DNA from: Fen-1245 sp963835535
Lineage (GTDB): Bacteria > Gemmatimonadota > Gemmatimonadetes > Gemmatimonadales > JACORV01
NCBI GenBank assembly: GCA_963835535.1
Contig: CAWIFL010000003.1
Coordinates: 186,001 to 250,000, forward strand
Direction: 5' to 3'
DNA: 64,000 bases
The notes under the pieces were generated by a model that did no database searches, had not been told where the DNA came from, and saw nothing but the letters and a program-made list of their open reading frames with translations. A program made the position numbers and the translations under genes. Below are positions 35,552 to 44,294 of the stretch, piece after piece (the first letter of the stretch is position 1; each line of letters opens with the position of its first letter).

Positions 35552-35836
35552 ATGCCTTTCCTGCTCGCTGGCCTGGCGCTTCTCACGCCGCGACTCGCGG
35601 TCGCCCTTCTCTGGTTCCTCAGCCACTGGTTTGACGGCGTCTTCTCCGCGCCGTTGTGGCCGATTCTCGGCTTCCTCTTTCTGCCCACGACGCTGCTCTG
35701 GTACACGGCCGTCCACCACTGGTTCGGCGGCGCGTGGTCGTTCTGGCCCATCGTGGGCCTCGTGGTGGCGCTCACGATCGATCTGTCCCCGGCCCGCGAG
35801 CACCGCCGGTTCAGGGGCCGCCGGGCGGGGGACTGA
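35552..35836 (+). CDS. small membrane protein of unknown function
   Basis: A 94-residue protein with three likely membrane segments: FLLAGLALLTPRLAVALLWFL, PLWPILGFLFLPTTLLWYTAV, and SFWPIVGLVVALTIDL, then a basic tail. ATG 35552 follows a CGGAGGATCC ribosome site. I do not recognise a family. Confidence 0.75.
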   Translation: MPFLLAGLALLTPRLAVALLWFLSHWFDGVFSAPLWPILGFLFLPTTLLWYTAVHHWFGGAWSFWPIVGLVVALTIDLSPAREHRRFRGRRAGD

Positions 35837-35847
35837 CTCGCGGCAGA

Positions 35848-36153
35848 CTATCGTGCGCTGGGGAGCCTGCGCTTGCGGCCGGCCGGCAGTTTCCGGGCGC
35901 CGCGTTCCGCCCGAACGGCCGCGATCCCCGCCAGCACCCCGGCGACCAGCGCCGCCTGTCCGGCGGCCCTCAGCACCCGGCCTGTCTTCGAGAGGGTCCG
36001 CTTGAGCTGGCGTTGCCGGTCCTCCGACTCCGCCCGCTTCCGGGCTTCCTGCAGCAACCGATCGGCCTCGCGCGCCGCCACCAACGCCCAATCCTTGGCG
36101 CGCTCTGCGGCGCGCACCGCCGCACTCATGAAGTGGTCTGCTCGTCTTCCCAT
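35848..36153 (-). CDS. hypothetical helical protein with one membrane segment
   Basis: A 101-residue protein. The first 60 residues form a charged helix rich in Ala, Arg and Glu. A short hydrophobic stretch (AGQAALVAGVLAGIAAV) follows, then a basic tail. It overlaps nothing and converges with the small membrane protein upstream of it. Function unknown. Confidence 0.55.
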   Translation of the reverse strand: MGRRADHFMSAAVRAAERAKDWALVAAREADRLLQEARKRAESEDRQRQLKRTLSKTGRVLRAAGQAALVAGVLAGIAAVRAERGARKLPAGRKRRLPSAR

Positions 36154-36222
36154 GACTGGTGCCCCTTTCGCTCTGTGTGAGGTCGACTGCGCCCGCCTTC
36201 CGTCGCAGGCGCGCCCGTTGGC

Positions 36223-37319
36223 TCAGCCCGACGCGCCCCTCCGTCCGCCCACGAACCACGTCCTGACTTCGCCCCTGCCCTCGACCTCGAGCGCGCCGCG
36301 CTCCTCGAGCAGGAACGATTCGTCCAGCAGCTGCCGAGTGCTCTCCGCCACCTGCACGCGCCCCGCCACGCCGTGGGATTCCATCCGGCTGGCGATGATC
36401 ACCGCGTCGCCCCACACGTCGTAGAGGTACATCCGCTTGCCGATGACGCCGGCCACCACCGGCCCGGTAGCGATGCCGATGCGCAGCTGGAGCGCGGAGC
36501 CGCCGCGCTCATTGAAGCGGTTCAGCGCGTCGATCATGTCGAGCGACAGGTGCGCCGCCCGCACCGCATGATCGCCCGATGGCACCGGCACACCCGCGGC
36601 GGCCATGTACGAGTTCCCGAGCGTCTTGATCTTCCTGAGGCCACGCTGCCGGGCGAGGTCGTCGAACGTGGTGAAGATCTCCTCGAGCTGGAGCGCCAGC
36701 TGCTCGGGGCCCACCGGCGGCGTCAGCTCCGCGAATCCCACGATGTCCGCGATCACCACCGTCGCGTCCGCGAAGTGGTCCGCGGTGACGTCCGGGCGTG
36801 CCGCCAGCCGCGCCGCGATCGAGTCCGGCGGCACGTGGAGGGCCAGCCGCTCCGCCACCTTCCGCGCCGCCACGACCTGATCGAACAGCTGCTTCAGCTC
36901 GCCATTCTTGCGGCGCACCTCGGCGTACAACAGGCGGACCTCGAGCATGTTGTGGACCCGCGTCAACACCTCCGGGACATCGAAAGGCTTGCTGATGAAG
37001 TCCTTCGCCCCGGCCTTGAGCGCGCGCAGTTTGTGCTCCGGCTGGGCCGTGATCACCAGGACCGGCAGGTACCCCTCCTTCTCGACCTCCTTCAGCCCCT
37101 CCATCACCTGGAATCCGTCCATGTCGGGCATCTGGAGGTCGAGCAGGATCAGGTCGTAGCGATGCGCCTCGTGCAGCGCACACACCGCACGCGGATCCTG
37201 CGTCGACGTGACGGACGCATACCCGGCGCCGCCGAGCATGCGCTCGAGCAGCAGGACGTTGGCCGGCTGGTCGTCGACGACCAGGATCCTGGCCTGAGGA
37301 TCTCGGTGGGCTCAGGCAT
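36223..37319 (-). CDS. receiver domain fused to class III adenylate/guanylate cyclase; start region probably frameshifted
   Basis: From the first in-frame ATG (37239) the protein lacks the start of its receiver. The acidic pair VVDDQPAN, expected at the very start, lies upstream in the same frame without a usable ATG, GTG or TTG before the stop at 37312-37314. The natural ATG (37319, MPEPTEIL) is one base out of frame. A base was probably lost near 37290. The receiver has phospho-acceptor Asp in LILLDLQMPDMDG. The cyclase has ADIVGFAELT, KTLGNSYMAAAG and YDVWGDAVIIASRM. It makes a cyclic nucleotide under two-component control. The start overlaps the kinase end. Confidence 0.8.
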
Positions 37320-39810
37320 GCGGGTGCACACCCTTCAGCGCCGCGTCCAGGGCTTCCATGAACTCCTTGACCTTGATCGGCTTGGTGAGATACGAGACGA
37401 ACCCCGCTTCGAGGCCCTTCGCGATATCGCGTGGCATCGCATTGGCGCTGATGGCGACGACCGGGATGTGCGCGGTCGCCGGGTCGTCGTGCAGGATCTT
37501 CAGCGCCTCGAATCCGCTGATGCCGGGCAGGTTGATGTCCATCAGGATCACTTCCGGCTGATGGGCGTGGGCCAGCTGGATGCCCAGGTTGCCGTCCACC
37601 GCGGACAGCAGGCGCATGGTGGGGCGGCGCGCGATGAGCTGCTCGACCAGCTTCAGATTCGCCGGGTTGTCCTCGACATAGAGCAGCGTGCGCAGCGGCG
37701 TGCCGGGTTGCGCCGGCGCCTGGACGACGACCGCCGGTGCGGCCGTGATCGCTTCGAGCTTCGGAGCGGCAGCCGCGCCCAGCTCGCACCAGAAGACGCT
37801 TCCCACCCCGACGCTGCTCTCCACTCCAAGGACCCCACCCATCAGCTCGACCAGTCGCTTGCTCATCACCAGACCGATCCCCGTGCCCTGCTCGGCGCCC
37901 CGGTCCTGCCCGAGACGGTTGAACGGCTGGAACAGCTGCGCCAGCTTGTCCGGAGGCAAACCCGGCCCGCTGTCCCGCACGTTGATGCGCACCCGGTCCG
38001 CCGTGCTGCCCGCGCAATCCAGCAGGACCGTTCCCCCGGTCTGGTTGTACTTGACCGCGTTCGACAGCAGGTTGATGAGGACCTGCTTCAGTCGCGTCCG
38101 ATCCGCGGCGACGAAGACCGGGACGTCGAACTGCGGGAAGGTCATGCGGATGCCACGGGGCTGGGCCTGCGGCTCGATCATGGCCTGGCATTCGAGGATG
38201 ACCTCGGCCAGCGACGTCGGCTCCGGCGACAGCGACAGCCGCCCGGACTCGATCTGCGCCAGATCGAGGATCTCGTTGATCAGCGACAGCAGATACCATC
38301 CCGCGCGAAGAATCTCGGCGATGGCCACCTTCTGGGAGGGAGTCGCCGGCGTGGCGTCGGACTCCATCACCTGGGCGAACCCGAGGATCGCGTTGAGCGG
38401 TGAGCGCAGCTCATGACTCATGCTGGACAGGAACTCCGATTTGGCGAGGTTCGCCTTCTCCGCCACGGACTTCGCGCTCTCCAGCTCGATGTTCTTCTCG
38501 CGGAGCTCCCGATCCAGGCGCTTGCGCTCCGTCACGTCGCGCGCCGCGGCGACCACGCCCTGCAGCTGCCCGTCCCGGTCGTAGAACGTCGTGGCGTTGT
38601 AGGACACGACGGTTTCCCTGCCATCCCTGGCGCGCGCGGTGAGTTCGTAGTTGGTGACGGTCTTCCGGGTCAGCACCAGGGTGATGGCCGTTTCGGCTCG
38701 CTCCGGATCGGTGAAGTACTTCTTGAACGGGGCGCCGATCAGCTCGTCCCGCGTGCACCCGGTGAGCACTTCCATCTGCTTGTTGACATCGGTGATGATG
38801 CCGCGCGGATCGGTGGTCATGATCGCGTCGATATTGGACTCGATGAGCGAGCGGGTGTAGAACTGCTGGTCGCGCAGCCGCTGATCGAGTTTCTTGCGCT
38901 CCTCTTCGATCTGCTTGCGCGCGGTGTTGTCGGTGCCGATCAGCAGATAGCCGATGATCGCATCCTGCGCGTCGCGCAGCGCCGTCACCGACACGACCGC
39001 CGGAAAGCGGCTGCCGTCCTTGCGGATGTAGGTCAGCTCATAGATGTCCTCGATGCCGCGCGAGGCCTTGAACACCAGCGCCTCGAAGCCCGGCGTGATC
39101 GGGGTGCCCAGCTCCACGCTGAGCGCCTTGGCGCGCGCGATCACTTCCTCCGGATCGGAGATGTCGGCCGGCGTGATCTTGTTCATCACCTCGGCGGCCG
39201 TGTAGCCCAGCATCCGCTCGGCGCCGACGTTGAAGATCTGGATCACGCCCTTGGCGTCCGTGGCGATGCTCGAGAAGTTGGCGCTGTTGAAGATCGCGCT
39301 CTGCAACGCGCCCGCCTTGAGCAGCGCTTCCTCCGCCTGCTTGCGCGCGGTGTTGTCGGTGCCGATCAGCAGATAGCCGATGATCACGTCCTGCGCGTCG
39401 CGCAGCGCCGTCACCGACACCACCGCCGGAAAGCGGCTGCCGTCCTTGCGGATGTAGCTCAGCTCGTAGATGTCCTCGATGCCGCGCGAGGCCTTGAACA
39501 CCAGCGCCTCGAAGCCCGGCGTGATCGGGGTGCCCAGCTCGACGCTGAGCGCCTTGGCGCGCGCGATCACTTCCTCCGGATCGGAGATGTCGGCCGGCGT
39601 GATCCGGTTCGTCACCTCGGCGGCCGTGTAGCCCAGCATCCGCTCGGCGCCGACGTTGAAGATCTGGATGACGCCCTTGGCGTCCGTGGCGATGCTCGAG
39701 AAGTTGGCGCTGTTGAAGATCGCGCTCTGCAACGCGCCCGCCTTGAGCTCCGTGATGCCCTCTCCCGCGCGGCGCGTTCCGGCCCCCGGGGCGACTCGTG
39801 CGCTGATCAT
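37312..39810 (-). CDS. hybrid sensor histidine kinase with tandem near-identical PAS domains
   Basis: The 832-residue protein: PAS A (about 24-165), PAS B (about 166-307) nearly identical to A, a third PAS (about 315-435), HisKA with SSMSHELRSPLNAILGFA, HATPase_c with NLLSNAVKYNQTG and GTGIGLVMSKRLVEL, and a C-terminal receiver with EDN, Asp in EVILMDINLPGI and Lys in LTKPIKVKEF. No membrane span is seen. The ATG overlaps the AI-2E-type gene by ATGA. Its output probably flows to the cyclase next to it. Confidence 0.92.
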   Translation of the reverse strand: MISARVAPGAGTRRAGEGITELKAGALQSAIFNSANFSSIATDAKGVIQIFNVGAERMLGYTAAEVTNRITPADISDPEEVIARAKALSVELGTPITPGFEALVFKASRGIEDIYELSYIRKDGSRFPAVVSVTALRDAQDVIIGYLLIGTDNTARKQAEEALLKAGALQSAIFNSANFSSIATDAKGVIQIFNVGAERMLGYTAAEVMNKITPADISDPEEVIARAKALSVELGTPITPGFEALVFKASRGIEDIYELTYIRKDGSRFPAVVSVTALRDAQDAIIGYLLIGTDNTARKQIEEERKKLDQRLRDQQFYTRSLIESNIDAIMTTDPRGIITDVNKQMEVLTGCTRDELIGAPFKKYFTDPERAETAITLVLTRKTVTNYELTARARDGRETVVSYNATTFYDRDGQLQGVVAAARDVTERKRLDRELREKNIELESAKSVAEKANLAKSEFLSSMSHELRSPLNAILGFAQVMESDATPATPSQKVAIAEILRAGWYLLSLINEILDLAQIESGRLSLSPEPTSLAEVILECQAMIEPQAQPRGIRMTFPQFDVPVFVAADRTRLKQVLINLLSNAVKYNQTGGTVLLDCAGSTADRVRINVRDSGPGLPPDKLAQLFQPFNRLGQDRGAEQGTGIGLVMSKRLVELMGGVLGVESSVGVGSVFWCELGAAAAPKLEAITAAPAVVVQAPAQPGTPLRTLLYVEDNPANLKLVEQLIARRPTMRLLSAVDGNLGIQLAHAHQPEVILMDINLPGISGFEALKILHDDPATAHIPVVAISANAMPRDIAKGLEAGFVSYLTKPIKVKEFMEALDAALKGVHPHA
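38890..39741 (-). repeat. tandem 426-bp duplication of a PAS-coding block
   Basis: Two copies, 39741-39316 and 39315-38890, encode 142 residues each that differ at only a few positions (VTNR/VMNK, LSYI/LTYI, DVII/DAII). Over the first 80 bases the DNA differs at one position, so the duplication is recent or kept alike by gene conversion. Confidence 0.88.
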
Positions 39811-41012
39811 GGCGTGCCTCCCTCTGATGGCTTCGCGGCATCCACGGCGTCCGCATCACGCAGGTCATGCGCGAGGTCCCTCGCGATCTGTCCCGCTTCC
39901 GGGGCCGTCGCGCCGGCGCTCATGCGCTCGTAGGTGGCCTCGGTCTTCGCGTCGCGGGCCAGCGCCGTCCGATCGTCGCGGTCGTCGCCCGGCATCTCCA
40001 CCCGCAGCTCGACCAGCATCATCTGCAGACCCGCCGCGATCGGCAGGGCCAGCAGCGCTCCGATCACGCCGTACAGGATGCCGCCGGCGAGCAGCGCCAG
40101 GACCACCACAATCGAGGAGAGCCGCAGCACGTGCCCGTACACCTTCGGAATCAAGACCCGGTTCTCGAACTCCTGATAGATGAACAGCGCGGCCAGCACC
40201 ACGAGGCCCGCGGGCAATCCCAGGGAAAGCGCGGAGAGCACGGCGGGAGCGGTGGCCAGCAGCGCGCCGATGAACGGGATCAGGTCCGTCACCGCCGCAA
40301 ACAAGGCGATGGACAGCGCATTGGGGACCTTGAGGACGACCAGGAGCAGAAAGGTGAACACCCCGATCGCCGCGCACGTGATGAGCTGGCCGCGCATGTA
40401 GCCGCCGACGATCACCTCCAGGTTCTGGAGGATGCGCGCCAGCCGCATGTGGTACTCGCGCGGCACGATGGCGTAGAGCACGCCCTGCGTGCGCTTGCCG
40501 TCGGCCAGGATGTAGAACGCCAGGAACAAGGCGGTCACGGCCCACCCCAGCGTCATCACGGCCCCGGGGGCATAACCCACCAGAGAGCTCTCGATCCCGG
40601 CGGACGTCTGCTCCAGATTCATGTGCTGCAGGGCACGGGCGAGTGGGGCCGTGACCTCGCGCCGCTGGAGCAGCGTGATCAATTCCTCGCGATGGCGCGG
40701 GAGGTCGCGCACGATCCCGGCGAGCTGCTCGAGGAACGGCGGGACCGTCAGGAAGATGAGCAGGCACGTCATGACGAGTAAGGCGAAAAAGAGCAGCAGG
40801 AGCGCGTAGATGCGCCTGAACCCGCGGCGCTCCATCCACTCGACCAGCGGATTGAGCGTGCCCGCGAAGACGAGCGCGACCACCAGCAGGAGCGCGATCA
40901 CCCGGAGCTGGACAAGCAACCAGAGGCCCAAGATCGTCGCGAGGATCCACACGATCGACCGCGGCGCGATCTCGAAGCGGACGACGGTTGTGTCCCGCGC
41001 GGGCGCCTTCAT
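39807..41012 (-). CDS. AI-2E family transporter
   Basis: The 401-residue membrane protein has about eight spans. Family motifs are VFAGTLNPLVEWMERRGFRR, a soluble loop, VGGYMRGQLITCAAIGVFTF, LIPFIGALLATAPAVLSALSLG and PKVYGHVLRLSS. The family exports small molecules, including autoinducer 2, but also works as Na+/H+ antiporters or unknown transporters, so substrate is open. ATG 41012 (MKAPARD) is chosen over longer frames because it gives a normal N-terminus. The stop overlaps the kinase start. Confidence 0.85.
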   Translation of the reverse strand: MKAPARDTTVVRFEIAPRSIVWILATILGLWLLVQLRVIALLLVVALVFAGTLNPLVEWMERRGFRRIYALLLLFFALLVMTCLLIFLTVPPFLEQLAGIVRDLPRHREELITLLQRREVTAPLARALQHMNLEQTSAGIESSLVGYAPGAVMTLGWAVTALFLAFYILADGKRTQGVLYAIVPREYHMRLARILQNLEVIVGGYMRGQLITCAAIGVFTFLLLVVLKVPNALSIALFAAVTDLIPFIGALLATAPAVLSALSLGLPAGLVVLAALFIYQEFENRVLIPKVYGHVLRLSSIVVVLALLAGGILYGVIGALLALPIAAGLQMMLVELRVEMPGDDRDDRTALARDAKTEATYERMSAGATAPEAGQIARDLAHDLRDADAVDAAKPSEGGTP

Positions 41013-41541
41013 CGGATCTCCGGGTACCGAGAGCGCAGAGTCCGGCCCGAGGGCCGCCGCCATAGCGCCGCAGGTGTCGACGAAGAGGTCAGTCCCTGCA
41101 CTGCTCTTCACCTGCGCGAGCGTACCTACGGCTCGGGAAGGTTCTCCCAATGATGGAGTTACTCTCCGACTACAACCTGCACGCGACGACCGCCAGCGAA
41201 CATCGCACGGAAGGGTGAAAACCGGCCTACCGGGACGTACCTCGAAAGCACTAACCCCCGCTTCATCCCTTCGAGCGATACCCGCCTTCCACACGCGCGC
41301 GTAACCTTGTTAACACGGCCCCGTTGCACGGCCTGCGACGGCTCTCCGCGTCGAGCGCAGGCGAGCAGCGCACCGAGGGGCTGCCGCGCACCGGGCGTCG
41401 CAGCGCGACGTGAGCTCACAGAGCGTGCCGGTGCCTGATGGCGTCGGCGGAGAGCGAAGCGGAGCACAGCACAACGAAAGCCGGTCGCCGAGCCTCCGCT
41501 CGGCGACCGGCGATCGTCCACCCTTCTGGGAGAATCGGCCG
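41013..41541 (+). other. 528-bp gene-free stretch between divergent genes
   Basis: No convincing gene is seen. It must hold the promoters for the AI-2E gene (left) and the small membrane protein (right). A hairpin at 41480-41511 is the only strong structure. The stretch near 41268-41290 resembles one near 30569-30606. Confidence 0.6.
41480..41511 (+). promoter_or_regulatory. 13-bp hairpin with a CCTCCG loop upstream of the lmo0937-type gene
   Basis: GCCGGTCGCCGAG (41480-41492) pairs perfectly with CTCGGCGACCGGC (41499-41511). The six-base loop CCTCCG contains an anti-Shine-Dalgarno-like CCTCC. The start codon is 31 bases downstream. It could be a leader structure or a terminator. Confidence 0.55.
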
Positions 41542-41688
41542 ATGCTCACTCTAGCCATCGTTCTGCTCGTCCTGTGGGCGCTGGGTTTCATCACGTCGTA
41601 CACCATGGGCGGTTTGATCCACATTCTCCTGGTCGTCGCGATCGTGCTCATCCTGGTTCGGGTCATTCGCGGCCAGAAGGTGCTCTAG
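41542..41688 (+). CDS. lmo0937 family membrane protein
   Basis: The 48-residue protein has two membrane segments with the family pattern LVLWALGFITSYTMGGLIHILLVVAIVLIL and ends VRVIRGQKVL. The family is small, stress-associated and of unknown function. It heads a cluster with another small membrane protein and Dps. Confidence 0.85.
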   Translation: MLTLAIVLLVLWALGFITSYTMGGLIHILLVVAIVLILVRVIRGQKVL

Positions 41689-41712
41689 CCCGTTCTAGGT
41701 AGGAGGCAGCAG

Positions 41713-41940
41713 ATGCGCATCCTCAGGATCATTGCGATCCTCTTGATCATTGGTGGCACACTCGGCCTGGTGTACGGCGGCCTCAAGTACAGCAAAGAGG
41801 GCCATAGCGCCACGCTCGGCCCGATCGCGGTCACCGTCACGGAACGGGGAAATCTGACGATTCCGCTGTGGGCGTCCGCGGGAGCGATTGCGGCAGGCAC
41901 GATTCTGTTGCTGGTGCGCCGACGGAGCTCGCGCGCATGA
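41713..41940 (+). CDS. small membrane protein, DUF3185-like
   Basis: A 75-residue protein with an N-terminal span (IIAILLIIGGTLGLVYGGL), a short outside segment with a KYSKEGHSATLGPI motif and a second span (PLWASAGAIAAGTILLLV). Similar small proteins are seen beside stress genes. Its TGA overlaps dps by ATGA, so they are translated together. Family name is tentative. Confidence 0.7.
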   Translation: MRILRIIAILLIIGGTLGLVYGGLKYSKEGHSATLGPIAVTVTERGNLTIPLWASAGAIAAGTILLLVRRRSSRA

Positions 41941-42524
41941 AACCCATGGCCGAGCTTCCGTATGAAACCGCCAACGATCTTCCCGAAGGCGTCCACGCGC
42001 AGGTCATCGACCTGCTGAATCAGCGGCTCGCCGACGCGATCGATCTGGGCACCCAGACCAAGCAGGCCCACTGGAACGTGAAAGGGCCGCACTTCATCGC
42101 GCTCCACCATCTCTTCGACGAGGTCCACGGTGCGGTGGAGGACTACGTGGATCTGCTGGCCGAGCGCGTCGTGCATCTCGGCGGGATCGCCGCCGGGACC
42201 GCGCGGATCGTCGCCCAACACTCGCTGCTTCCGGAGTACCCGCACGCCATCGCTTCCGGCGCCGAGCACATCAACGCCCTGGCCAGGGCGCTGGCCGAGT
42301 TCGGAGGCCACGTGCGGCGGGCGATCGGCGAGACCGCCGACTGCGGTGACCAGGACAGCGCCGACATCTGCACCGAGATCTCGCGCGGTGTGGACAAGTG
42401 GCTGTGGTTCGTGGAGGCACACGTGCAGAGCCGCTCGCGGAGCCCCGCTCGCCTCACAATGGAGCGAACCAGGACCGCGACCCACCGCACGCAACGAGGC
42501 ACCGCAGGACTGGTGACGCGCTAG
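41937..42524 (+). CDS. dps: Dps family ferritin-like DNA-protection protein
   Basis: The 195-residue protein has the Dps four-helix core with ferroxidase residues at subunit interfaces: His45 in TKQAHWNVKGPHF, His57, Asp61 and neighbours in FDEVHGAVEDYVDLLAERVVHLGG. It oxidises and stores iron using peroxide and shields DNA. A basic C-terminal extension (SRSRSPARL, ending GTAGLVTR) may bind DNA. ATG 41937 overlaps the upstream small gene. Confidence 0.92.
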   Translation: MKPMAELPYETANDLPEGVHAQVIDLLNQRLADAIDLGTQTKQAHWNVKGPHFIALHHLFDEVHGAVEDYVDLLAERVVHLGGIAAGTARIVAQHSLLPEYPHAIASGAEHINALARALAEFGGHVRRAIGETADCGDQDSADICTEISRGVDKWLWFVEAHVQSRSRSPARLTMERTRTATHRTQRGTAGLVTR

Positions 42525-42600
42525 ACGTCCACCACCAAGCCGTCGACGGCGCCCTCGATCGAGGGCGGCAGCTCCGCCAGCAGGGCCGCGTAATGGGCGC
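42524..42600 (-). pseudogene. remnant of an MBL-fold hydrolase 3' end
   Basis: On the minus strand, after about 42600, the codons read AHYAALLAELPP-SIEGAVDGLVVDV and stop. This matches the C-terminus of the intact MBL hydrolase at 47334-48128 (AHAALLAELPPGIEPAYDGLVVDI), and the DNA is about three-quarters identical over ~70 bases. No further MBL sequence is visible upstream; the plus-strand gene at 42593 starts here. It looks like a relic left after a rearrangement. Confidence 0.7.
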
Positions 42601-44257
42601 CCGTCGGAAAGTCACGGGCGCCGTGGTGCTTGGCGTGCTCGCGGCCGTCCTGCTGGGGGTGGTCGGGTGGCGTGCGTCGGGCATCATCAAGGTGCTGCTC
42701 GGCAACTGGGCGGTGGAGACCGTCGCGCAGCGTTCGGGGGGCGTCTACCGGCTCGCTGTGGGGCAGGTGCGGCTGAACTGGCTGCTGCGCCGGGTGGCGG
42801 TGGATTCGGTCCGGCTGACGACCAACGTCGGCGTGAACGCGAAACGAGTGCCGCCCCTGCTCGACCTGACGGTGGCGTTCGACCGCTGCACGCTCAGCGG
42901 CGTGCACCTGGTGACCCTGGCTCTCGGACGCGGCTTCGTCGCCGGGTCGTTCGGCTGCCGCAAGGGCAGCGTAGCGCTCAGCGGGGTCCGCGCGCCTCAG
43001 GGGGCGCCGATCCCGCGCTTTCTGGTGCCCTCAACGGTACCCAGCCCGCCGGCGAACGTGCCGCGGGTCAGAATCTCCCGGGTGGACTTTCCGAATCTCG
43101 CCCTTCGCGTCCGGCTCCCTCATGCCGGTCCAGGGGAAACCCGCTTCGCGCTCGAGCGGGCGCGGTGGAGCATGGTGGACTTCGCGATCGATCCCGCGGA
43201 CAGCGCGGCGGCCAGCCGGCCGCTGTTCAGCCGAGTCGTCGAGCTTGCCGTGGACAGCGCCGTGATTCGGCCCGACAGCGTCACCGCGGCGCGCATCTCT
43301 CACTTCCGGGCCAGCCTTACCGACTCCACGCTCGACGCCGAGGGCCTGGCATTCGGCCCATCGGTGCCGTTGGCGGAGTTCGAGCGTGGTCCCTACCGGC
43401 CGGACATCGTCCAGGTCGGCGCGGCGCACGTGCGGATGCAGGGCATGGATTTCGGCGCCCTGGTGCTCGGGAGGGGCGTGCGCGCGCGCCGGGTGACGGT
43501 GGACTCCCTGCACGTGAAGATCACGAGCGACTATCGGGGCCCGCAACAGGTCATGTCGCATCGCACGCCCCAGCAGTGGATCGCGGAACTCGGACAGACG
43601 GTGGAGGTGGATTCGGTCGCGGTGCACGAGGGAGAGGTCGAGTACCGGGAGGTGCGCCCGAATCAGGATTGGCCCGGGGTCCTGACCTTTGGCCACATCG
43701 AGGCCACCGGGGCGCCGGTGCGGCACATCGATGGCCGGAAGGCGATCGCGGACTCCATGATCCTCGCGGCCACCGCGCAGCTGCTGCGCGCCGGGCGGCT
43801 CGACGTCCGCATCGCGTTCCTGTTCGATGCCCCCGCCTTCGACATGGCTTACCGCGGGACGCTCGGCCCGATGCCGGCCACGGCCTTCAACCTCGTCCTC
43901 GAGCACCTCGAGAACTGGAAGATCGCCCGTGGCCAGGTCGAGAAGATCACGTTCAGCGTGGCGGTGCACGACGGCGTCGCCAACGGCACGCTCACGCCGC
44001 TCTACACCGATCTGTCGGTCCAGGTGACGGGCCACGGATCAGGCGGCCTCCTGGGCTTGCACGGGATCATCGGCGGTGCGGTGCGCGGGCTCGCATCCGC
44101 CGTGGCCGGGTCGAAAGTGAACGATCGCAATCCCGGCGCGCCGCTGAAGGCGCCGCGCGGCGGTACGATCCACCACGTCTACGCTCGGAGCGAGACACTG
44201 CCCGGGTTCCTGTGGGTGAGCCTGCGCGAAGGGATATTGGGCGTGCTGCTGAAGTAG
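42593..44257 (+). CDS. large membrane-anchored protein, AsmA-like
   Basis: The 554-residue protein has an N-terminal anchor (VVLGVLAAVLLGVVGW) and a long periplasmic part of repeating beta strands, with RLAVGQVRLNWLLRRVAVDSVRL near the start, reminiscent of AsmA/DUF748 proteins that bridge or maintain the outer membrane. No single motif fixes the family. ATG 42593 lies within the MBL remnant; the end is followed by a convergent gene. Confidence 0.6.
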   Translation: MGARRKVTGAVVLGVLAAVLLGVVGWRASGIIKVLLGNWAVETVAQRSGGVYRLAVGQVRLNWLLRRVAVDSVRLTTNVGVNAKRVPPLLDLTVAFDRCTLSGVHLVTLALGRGFVAGSFGCRKGSVALSGVRAPQGAPIPRFLVPSTVPSPPANVPRVRISRVDFPNLALRVRLPHAGPGETRFALERARWSMVDFAIDPADSAAASRPLFSRVVELAVDSAVIRPDSVTAARISHFRASLTDSTLDAEGLAFGPSVPLAEFERGPYRPDIVQVGAAHVRMQGMDFGALVLGRGVRARRVTVDSLHVKITSDYRGPQQVMSHRTPQQWIAELGQTVEVDSVAVHEGEVEYREVRPNQDWPGVLTFGHIEATGAPVRHIDGRKAIADSMILAATAQLLRAGRLDVRIAFLFDAPAFDMAYRGTLGPMPATAFNLVLEHLENWKIARGQVEKITFSVAVHDGVANGTLTPLYTDLSVQVTGHGSGGLLGLHGIIGGAVRGLASAVAGSKVNDRNPGAPLKAPRGGTIHHVYARSETLPGFLWVSLREGILGVLLK

Positions 44258-44294
44258 GGTGGTTCAGGCGTCATCAGGCCGACCGCGCGCAGAC

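Noticed and set aside
42600..42907. A longer MBL-related frame upstream of the remnant
   Set aside because: Codons beyond about 42600 lose all resemblance and run antisense to the AsmA-like gene.
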